A program made the translations under genes and the position numbers. The notes under the pieces were generated by a model, which was given only the letters and a program-made list of their open reading frames with translations, was not told where the DNA came from and searched no databases. From NCBI GenBank assembly GCA_947166165.1, contig CAMVDK010000108.1, forward strand, positions 1 to 10,023: a stretch of 10,023 nt of DNA. Direction: 5' to 3'. The DNA comes from an uncultured Porphyromonadaceae bacterium (GTDB lineage Bacteria; Bacteroidota; Bacteroidia; Bacteroidales; Muribaculaceae). The first letter of the stretch is position 1. Each line of letters starts with the position of its first letter. Positions 1 to 4,694 of the stretch are shown here, in pieces.

Positions 1-54
1 CGGCTCGTGCTCGTGTGGCGAGGCGTGGAGCTAGCCGTGGCCGAGGAGCTGTGA
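1..54 (+). CDS. Possible C-terminal tail of an upstream gene (partial)
   Basis: Frame 1 is open from the left edge and ends at TGA 52-54, giving 17 residues ending AVAEEL. Fifteen of the 17 third codon positions are G or C, matching the strong GC3 bias of the genes downstream. Frame 3, which stays open longer (to about 131), has mostly T or A at third positions and an unnatural Arg-rich composition. On codon bias alone, frame 1 is the likelier coding frame. The tail is too short to name a family. Confidence 0.35.
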   Translation, partial: RLVLVWRGVELAVAEEL

Positions 55-74
55 ACCGGGAACTCTGCCATTCC

Positions 75-113
75 GGCGAGCGCTTCGCCTTGATGCATCG
101 AAGCGAGGCATCA
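75..113 (+). other. Overlapping inverted repeats upstream of the flavin reductase gene
   Basis: Three mutually exclusive small hairpins can be drawn in this stretch. GGCGA (75-79) pairs with TCGCC (85-89). CGCTTCG (81-87) pairs with CGAAGCG (99-105) around an 11-nt loop. TGATGC (91-96) pairs with GCATCA (108-113). No T-run follows, so this is not a classical intrinsic terminator. It could be the weak end of the upstream transcript or a leader structure; it could also be chance in GC-rich DNA. Confidence 0.3.
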
Positions 114-158
114 CGAGTCTGTGGATTTTGAAACAATTGACTGTCAACTAATTCAACG

Positions 159-731
159 ATGAAACAAAACTGGCGACCAGGCACCATGCTCTATCCCCTG
201 CCAGCCGTGCTGGTGAGCTGCGGAGCCACGCCCGATGAATACAACCTCTTCACCGCTGCATGGACGGGAACGCTGTGCAGCGACCCGGCGATGTGCTATG
301 TGTCGATACGCCCCGAGCGCCACAGCCATGACATCGTGGAGCGCAACATGGCGTTCACGCTCAACCTGACCACGCGCGCCATGGCCCGCGCCACCGACTG
401 GTGTGGCGTGCGCAGCGGGCGCGACTGCGACAAGTGGGCCGAGGTGGGCCTCACGCCGGTGAAAGGCGTGGCCGTGGCGGCCCCCTACATCGAGCAGGCG
501 CCGGTGAGCATCGAGTGCCAGGTGCGCGACATCGTGCAGCTGGGCACACACGACATGTTCATCGCCCAGGTGATGAACGTGATAGCCGACGACCGCTTCC
601 TGGATCCCGACACCGGCGCCCTCGACCTGCGCCGCGCCGACCTGATTGCCTATTGCCACGGACACTATTACACCCTGGGCGACGAACTGGGGCACTTCGG
701 CTGGAGCGTCCGCAAAAAGAAGAAACAATGA
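159..731 (+). CDS. Flavin reductase family protein (FMN-binding split barrel)
   Basis: The 190-residue protein has the usual length and layout of the Flavin_Reduct family, which binds FMN and in characterised members reduces flavin with NAD(P)H. The visible signature is the N-terminal strand region PAVLVSCG (15-22), then FTAAWTGTLCSDPAMCYVSI (31-50) and RPERHSHDIV (51-60), the usual phosphate/flavin-binding stretch. TRAMARATDWCGVRSGRD (72-89) and the HGHYY...GHFGWSV tail (168-184) resemble Bacteroidales members that I recall. There is no signal peptide, so it is cytoplasmic. The ATG at 159 follows A-rich AATTCAACG with no Shine-Dalgarno. Its stop overlaps the thyA start (ATGA, 728-731), which implies translational coupling. 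The substrate or partner is unknown; a link to folate or thymidylate metabolism is suggested only by position. Confidence 0.88.
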   Translation: MKQNWRPGTMLYPLPAVLVSCGATPDEYNLFTAAWTGTLCSDPAMCYVSIRPERHSHDIVERNMAFTLNLTTRAMARATDWCGVRSGRDCDKWAEVGLTPVKGVAVAAPYIEQAPVSIECQVRDIVQLGTHDMFIAQVMNVIADDRFLDPDTGALDLRRADLIAYCHGHYYTLGDELGHFGWSVRKKKKQ

Positions 732-1522
732 AACAGTACTTAGACCTGCTGCAGCACGTGCTCGACCACGGCACGGTGAAGACCGACCGCACCGGCACGG
801 GCACCAAGAGCATATTCGGCTACCAGCTGCGGTGCAACCTCGACGACGGGTTCCCGCTGCTCACCACCAAGAAGGTGCACCTCAAGTCCATCATCTACGA
901 GTTGCTGTGGTTCCTGCGCGGCGACACCAATGTGCGCTATCTGCAAGAGCATGGCGTGCGCATCTGGAATGAGTGGGCCGACGCCGATGGCAACCTGGGC
1001 CCCGTCTACGGCCACCAGTGGCGCTCGTGGCCCGACCACCATGGCGGCACCATCGACCAGATTGCCCAGGTGGTGGACATGATACGCCGCACGCCCGACT
1101 CGCGGCGGCTGATTGTGAGCGCATGGAATGTAGCCGATGTGCCCACCATGAAACTGCCGCCTTGCCACACCCTCTTCCAGTTCTATGTGGCCGAGGGGCG
1201 GTTGAGCCTGCAGCTGTATCAGCGCAGCGCCGACCTCTTCCTGGGTGTGCCCTTCAACATTGCCAGCTATGCGCTGCTGCTGATGATGGTGGCCCACGTG
1301 ACAGGGCTGCGGCCCGGGGAGTTTGTGCACAGCTTCGGCGATGCCCACATCTACCTCAACCACCTGGAGCAGGTTCACGAGCAACTCACGCGTGAGCCGC
1401 GCCCGCTGCCGCACATGCGGCTCAACGAGCAGGTGACCGACATCTTCGGCTATCATTACGACGACTTCGTCCTCGAAGGCTACGACCCCTGGCCCGCCAT
1501 CAAGGGCACGGTGTCGGTGTGA
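728..1522 (+). CDS. thyA: Thymidylate synthase
   Basis: This enzyme makes dTMP from dUMP using 5,10-methylene-tetrahydrofolate, releasing dihydrofolate. At 264 residues it matches the length of E. coli ThyA, and the key residues fall at the same numbers. They are Arg21 in DRTGTGT, the Arg126-Arg127 pair (SRR), the nucleophile Cys146 in LPPCHTLFQFYV, RSAD with Asp169, Asn177 in PFNIASY, and His207/Tyr209 in DAHIYLNH. The C-terminus ends in a hydrophobic Val, as in the family. The start at 728 is chosen because MKQYLDLL aligns with the family N-terminus; the frame is open further upstream (to 401) but that part lies inside the flavin reductase gene. The 4-nt ATGA overlap with the preceding gene suggests one transcript. 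FolA, which recycles the DHF product, lies downstream at 4182. Confidence 0.98.
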   Translation: MKQYLDLLQHVLDHGTVKTDRTGTGTKSIFGYQLRCNLDDGFPLLTTKKVHLKSIIYELLWFLRGDTNVRYLQEHGVRIWNEWADADGNLGPVYGHQWRSWPDHHGGTIDQIAQVVDMIRRTPDSRRLIVSAWNVADVPTMKLPPCHTLFQFYVAEGRLSLQLYQRSADLFLGVPFNIASYALLLMMVAHVTGLRPGEFVHSFGDAHIYLNHLEQVHEQLTREPRPLPHMRLNEQVTDIFGYHYDDFVLEGYDPWPAIKGTVSV

Positions 1523-1561
1523 GTCGAGTCTGCCCAAATAAGAATCCAATAACCGACAACG

Positions 1562-2857
1562 ATGCAAAAGCAATCCGAACCGACGCTGGCTCAGGCCGAT
1601 GTGGCCGAGGTGCTCGAGGTGGCAGCCAAAGCCGGGCACATCCTGCTCGAAAACGGCGCCGAGATTTCGCGCGTGGAGGACATCATGAGCCGCATCTCCA
1701 CGCATTTCGGTGTGGACTCGGGCAACTTTTTCGTCCTCTCCAACGGCATCTTCACCACCGGCCGTGCGGGCAAGGTGGCCAAGTCGGGTGCCCAGGCTTC
1801 GACCTATGCCAATGTGGAGTTCATCCCCATCCGCGCCATCCAGCTGTCGAAAGTGGTGGCGGTGAACCGCTTGAGCTACGACATCGTCAACGGGCGTGCC
1901 ACGCTGGCCGACGCTCGCCAGCGTCTGGAGCGCATCGCCGCCGAGCCTCCCAAGCCGGCCTGGGAGCAGATATTGGGTTCGGGCGTGGGCGCGGCGGGGT
2001 TCTGCGCCGTGTTTGGCGGCGGCTGGGCCGACTGCGGCGTCGACCTTGTGGTGGGCATGCTGCTCTACGCCTTCGTGCTGGGGGTGAGCAACCGCTATCT
2101 GTCGAAGATAGTGAGCGGCATCGCCAGCGCCTTGGTGGCCACGCTGCTGTGCATAGTGGCATGGCGCCTGGGCTTTGGCGACAGCCTGGCCAACATCATT
2201 ATCGGCGCCATCATGCCGCTCATTCCCGGAGTGCCGTTTGTGAACGGAGTGCGCGACCTGGCCAACTCCGACTATCTGGCTGGCTTCACGCGCCTCACCG
2301 ATGCCATGCTGGGCTTCTTTTGCATTGCCGTGGGCGTGTCGCTCGTTTTCGTTGCCGACGGCTGGATGCACGGCGGCATGCTCAGCTTGAACATGGCCGT
2401 GAACCCCCACACTGCGGGCTTGCTGATTCAGGCCTTTGCCGCCTTTGCCGGCACGGCGGCCTTCGCGCTGCTGTTCGGCATCGACCGCGAGCTGTATGCC
2501 CCGGCCGGGGTGATTGGGGCCATAGGTTGGGCGCTCTATCTGGTGCTGGTGCGCTACTGCGGGGGCACTCCGGTGACGGCCACGCTGGTGTCGGCCACGC
2601 TGGTGTGCGTGCTCTCACGCATGGCGGCCATCCCCTTCCGCGTCCCGGCGCAGGGCTTCCTGCTGTGCGGCATCTTCCCGTTGGTGCCCGGGGCCGGCAT
2701 ATTCTGGTATACCTACTATCTGACCGACGGCCAGTTCGACCTGTCGATGCACAGCGGCTGGGTGGCTGTGAAGGTGGCCATCGCCATCGTGCTGGGCATC
2801 ATCCTGGCCATGGAGCTGCCGCAGCGCCTCTTCTCGCACAAGCACCAGACGCATTGA
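1562..2857 (+). CDS. ThrE-type threonine/serine exporter family membrane protein
   Basis: The 431-residue protein joins both halves of the ThrE family in one chain; in E. coli the equivalents, YjjP and YjjB, are separate proteins. Residues 12-130 form the soluble N-terminal domain (LLENGAEISRVEDIMSRI at 28-45). About ten hydrophobic helices follow, near residues 138-158, 159-176, 183-202, 210-226, 248-267, 284-306, 314-331, 336-352, 364-382 and 399-418. Two internally similar signatures mark the halves: IMPLIPGVPFVNGVRDLANS (217-236) and GIFPLVPGAGIFWYTYYL (370-387). Family members export small amino acids (Thr, Ser) with the proton gradient; the substrate here is inferred. ATG 1562 follows CCGACAACG, 39 nt after thyA, so cotranscription with thyA is likely. 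A hairpin plus T-run lies 29 nt after the stop. Confidence 0.92.
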   Translation: MQKQSEPTLAQADVAEVLEVAAKAGHILLENGAEISRVEDIMSRISTHFGVDSGNFFVLSNGIFTTGRAGKVAKSGAQASTYANVEFIPIRAIQLSKVVAVNRLSYDIVNGRATLADARQRLERIAAEPPKPAWEQILGSGVGAAGFCAVFGGGWADCGVDLVVGMLLYAFVLGVSNRYLSKIVSGIASALVATLLCIVAWRLGFGDSLANIIIGAIMPLIPGVPFVNGVRDLANSDYLAGFTRLTDAMLGFFCIAVGVSLVFVADGWMHGGMLSLNMAVNPHTAGLLIQAFAAFAGTAAFALLFGIDRELYAPAGVIGAIGWALYLVLVRYCGGTPVTATLVSATLVCVLSRMAAIPFRVPAQGFLLCGIFPLVPGAGIFWYTYYLTDGQFDLSMHSGWVAVKVAIAIVLGIILAMELPQRLFSHKHQTH

Positions 2858-2886
2858 CCCTCTTAAAATTTGGTATGGGCGGCGTG

Positions 2887-2928
2887 CGCGCGCGTGTGGC
2901 TTTCACGCGTGTGGGGATGTTTTTTTTT
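2887..2928 (+). terminator. Likely intrinsic terminator after the ThrE-type exporter
   Basis: An imperfect stem pairs 2887-2896 (CGCGCGCGTG) with 2904-2913 (CACGCGTGTG): ten base pairs including two G-U, with a 7-nt loop TGGCTTT. It is followed after six nucleotides by nine consecutive T (2920-2928). The spacer between stem and T-run is longer than in ideal terminators, so efficiency is uncertain. It separates the flavin reductase-thyA-exporter unit from the sigma factor gene. Confidence 0.5.
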
Positions 2929-2938
2929 GCGTTGGCGG

Positions 2939-2970
2939 TGTAATAAACTGCCGGCGGGCTGCGTCTAAAT
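2939..2970 (+). promoter_or_regulatory. Candidate ECF-sigma-type promoter for the sigma factor gene
   Basis: TGTAATAAAC (2939-2948) resembles an ECF -35 element (TGTAAC/AAC type). GCGTCTAAAT (2961-2970) carries the CGTC core typical of ECF -10 elements. The gap from GTAAT to CGTC is 17 bp, within the usual ECF range. Transcription would start near 2975, leaving a leader of about 25 nt before ATG 2999. No match to the housekeeping TTTG/TAnnTTTG promoter with correct spacing was found here. Such a promoter in front of an ECF gene would suggest autoregulation. The call rests on the motif only. Confidence 0.42.
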
Positions 2971-2998
2971 AGGTGAAAACGCAAACCCAAGCGACAAC

Positions 2999-3481
2999 AT
3001 GAAACCCGATGAACAAAAATTCACGCAGCTGGTGCAGCAGCACAAAAGCACAATCTACAGCGTGTGCTATATGTTCAGCAACGACCAGGCCGAGGTCGAC
3101 GACCTCTTCCAGGAAGTGCTGGTGAACCTGTGGCGCGGCATGGAAGGCTTCGAGGGGCGCAGCCAGCTGTCCACGTGGGTGTGGCGCGTGAGCCTGAACA
3201 CATGCATCAGCGCCGACCGCAAGAAGCGCCGGCGTGCCGACACCGCACCGCTCACGCTCGACATCGACCTCTTCGACGAGCACGACGAGCGCACCGCCCA
3301 GCAGCGGCTGCTGCGCAAACGCATCCAGCGCCTGCAGCCCTTCGACCGTGCCATCGTGCTGCTATGGCTCGAGAGCATGAGCTACGACGAGATTGCCGCC
3401 ATTGTGGGCATCACAGCGCGCAACGTGGGCGTGCGCCTCTATCGCATCAAGGAACAGCTCAAACAGATGCACGACGACTGA
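2999..3481 (+). CDS. ECF-type RNA polymerase sigma factor
   Basis: This 160-residue sigma-70 family protein contains only regions 2 and 4, as is usual for ECF sigma factors. Region 2 spans about residues 5-78, with the core-binding/-10 recognition stretch DDLFQEVLVNLWRG (34-47) and the LSTWVWRVSLNTCISADRKK segment (57-76). Region 4 spans about 100-156, with the -35-binding helix-turn-helix SYDEIAAIVGITARNVGVRL (128-147). It redirects RNA polymerase to a specific set of promoters; its target set cannot be read from the gene. ATG 2999 follows GCGACAAC, with no Shine-Dalgarno. It is followed 58 nt later by a coiled-coil membrane protein on the same strand, a typical place for a regulator of sigma activity. 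A candidate ECF promoter lies just upstream. Confidence 0.95.
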   Translation: MKPDEQKFTQLVQQHKSTIYSVCYMFSNDQAEVDDLFQEVLVNLWRGMEGFEGRSQLSTWVWRVSLNTCISADRKKRRRADTAPLTLDIDLFDEHDERTAQQRLLRKRIQRLQPFDRAIVLLWLESMSYDEIAAIVGITARNVGVRLYRIKEQLKQMHDD

Positions 3482-3539
3482 GCGTCCCGCATCCAGGCAA
3501 AAGCACTTTTTTCACACCAATCATAAAAAACACTGAACA

Positions 3540-4145
3540 ATGGAAGAGATGAACCTCCAAAATATGCAAGAACTCGACGAGCTGCGCACCCAGATGTCGC
3601 AGCTGCGCGAGACCCTCGACCAGCAGCGAATCGTGAACGACCGCGTGCTGCGCAGCTCGATGAAGCGCCGCCTGTCGTGGATCAAGCGCTACATATGGCT
3701 CGAAATCGCCCTGGTGCCCGTGCTGCTGATTTTCTTCGCCTTCCTGCACCATGCCCTGGGGATGTCGTGGTGGCTGTATGGCCTGCTGGCGGTGATGCTC
3801 GTGGTCGACGTCACGGTCGACTACCGCGTCAACCACATCGACGACAGCCAGCTCATGGCCGGCAACCTCACCGACACCGCCCGCCAGCTGCAGCGCATGA
3901 AGCGCCTGCGTGCCTGGGCCTTCGCCATCGAACTGGTGCCGCTCATGCTGTGGCTCTTGGGGCTGCTCTATGAGTTCTACCGCGTCGCGCAGACGCAGTC
4001 GGGATGGCTGCAGGCCTTTGCCCAAGGGGCCATTTTCGGCACGGTGATAGGCTGCATCATCGGCCTGGTGGTGGCTGTGGTGATCTTCGTGAAGATGCAG
4101 CGCACCAACGACGACATCATCGCGCAAATCGATGAGATTTCGTAA
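3540..4145 (+). CDS. Four-helix membrane protein with N-terminal coiled coil, candidate anti-sigma or sensor partner
   Basis: I do not recognise a named family for this 201-residue protein. Residues 8-40 are a charged, heptad-like helix (ELDELRTQMSQLRETLDQQR, 11-30), followed by a basic patch (MKRRLSWIKR, 41-50). Predicted membrane helices are near 52-72, 76-94, 126-147 and 162-185, arranged as two hairpins. A soluble linker of about 30 residues (95-125) is rich in Asp, Gln and Arg. The C-terminus (186-201) is polar and probably cytoplasmic, as is the N-terminus. The gene directly follows the ECF sigma gene with no clear terminator between, so the two are probably cotranscribed. This context suggests a membrane-bound regulator of the sigma factor; no canonical zinc anti-sigma motif (HxxxCxxC) is present. 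Start ATG 3540 (after CTGAACA) is preferred over ATG 3549. Confidence 0.85.
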   Translation: MEEMNLQNMQELDELRTQMSQLRETLDQQRIVNDRVLRSSMKRRLSWIKRYIWLEIALVPVLLIFFAFLHHALGMSWWLYGLLAVMLVVDVTVDYRVNHIDDSQLMAGNLTDTARQLQRMKRLRAWAFAIELVPLMLWLLGLLYEFYRVAQTQSGWLQAFAQGAIFGTVIGCIIGLVVAVVIFVKMQRTNDDIIAQIDEIS

Positions 4146-4146
4146 A

Positions 4147-4184
4147 ATGCACAATTCACAATGCAAGATTCACAAATCACAATG
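4147..4184 (+). repeat. Short tandem repeat (14-nt unit) at the folA start
   Basis: Units ATGCACAATTCACA (4147-4160) and ATGCAAGATTCACA (4161-4174) match at 12 of 14 positions. They are followed by A, ATCACA and the ATG at 4182. Every copy ends in CACA before an A or ATG. The repeat fills the whole gap between the membrane protein stop (4143-4145) and the preferred folA start. Similar TTCACAAT-type short repeats are, as I recall, scattered between genes in some Bacteroidales, but I cannot check this. Confidence 0.6.
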
Positions 4185-4694
4185 AACATTGACAGCCGCT
4201 TGTCGGCTATTGTTGTGGTGACCGACGATGGGGCCATCGGTCGCGACGGCGATTTGCTGTGCCACTTGCCGGCCGACCTCAAGCACTTCAAGACGCTCAC
4301 CATGGGCCACAGCGTGGTGATGGGGCGTCGCACCTTCGACTCGCTACCCAAAGGGGCGCTGCCCGGGCGGCAGAACATCGTGGTGACGCGCAACCGGCAC
4401 TTCGAGGCTCCCGGCGTGACGGTGGTCCACAGCATCGACGAGGCGCTGGCCGCCGTCGAGATGCCCGGCGAGGTGTTTGTCATGGGCGGGGCGCAGCTCT
4501 ATGCGGCCACCCTCCACCGAGTGACCACGCTCCACCTCACGCGTGTGCATGCCTGTTTCCCCGACGCCGACACCTTTTTCCCCGACCTCGTCGCCGAGCA
4601 GTGGCAAGTTGTTGACTCCGAGCCTCACAAGGCCGACGAGCGCAATCCTTTTGACTACACCTTCGTCACCCTGCGCCGCAAGCCCTCGTCTTGA
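4182..4694 (+). CDS. folA: Dihydrofolate reductase
   Basis: The enzyme reduces dihydrofolate to tetrahydrofolate with NADPH, closing the cycle opened by ThyA. The protein is 170 residues from ATG 4182. Visible family features are GAIGRDGDL (18-25), HLPADLKHFK with the catalytic Asp32 (equivalent to E. coli Asp27), the NADPH-binding MGHSVVMGRRTFDSLP (41-56), PGRQNIVVTR (61-70), VFVMGGAQLYA (98-108) and the C-terminal strand FDYTFVTLRRK. An in-frame ATG at 4161 would add seven residues (MQDSQIT) encoded by the tandem repeat; 4182 is preferred because the first beta strand begins at about residue 7 from it. Cys27 occupies the position of the highly conserved Trp22 of E. coli DHFR. The last 40 nt overlap the end of the minus-strand secreted-protein gene. 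Confidence 0.95.
   Translation: MNIDSRLSAIVVVTDDGAIGRDGDLLCHLPADLKHFKTLTMGHSVVMGRRTFDSLPKGALPGRQNIVVTRNRHFEAPGVTVVHSIDEALAAVEMPGEVFVMGGAQLYAATLHRVTTLHLTRVHACFPDADTFFPDLVAEQWQVVDSEPHKADERNPFDYTFVTLRRKPSS

Noticed and set aside
153..728. Open frame of 191 codons on the minus strand opposite the flavin reductase
   Set aside because: The plus-strand frame carries conserved flavin reductase motifs; the antisense frame has none.
740..2410. Long open frame of 556 codons on the minus strand
   Set aside because: It lies opposite thyA and the exporter, which have clear family motifs. Its protein is His/Gly/Ala-rich with no recognisable domain, as expected for the complement of GC-rich codons.
1519..2943. 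Open frame of 474 codons on the plus strand in another frame of the exporter gene
   Set aside because: Arg/His/Gly-rich composition and no motifs. The 1562-2857 frame has ThrE-family signatures and membrane helices.
2926..2948. TTTG (2926-2929) followed by TAATAAAC (2941-2948) as a housekeeping promoter
   Set aside because: The spacing is only 11 bp instead of 19-21, and the second element does not match TAnnTTTG; an ECF-type reading fits better.
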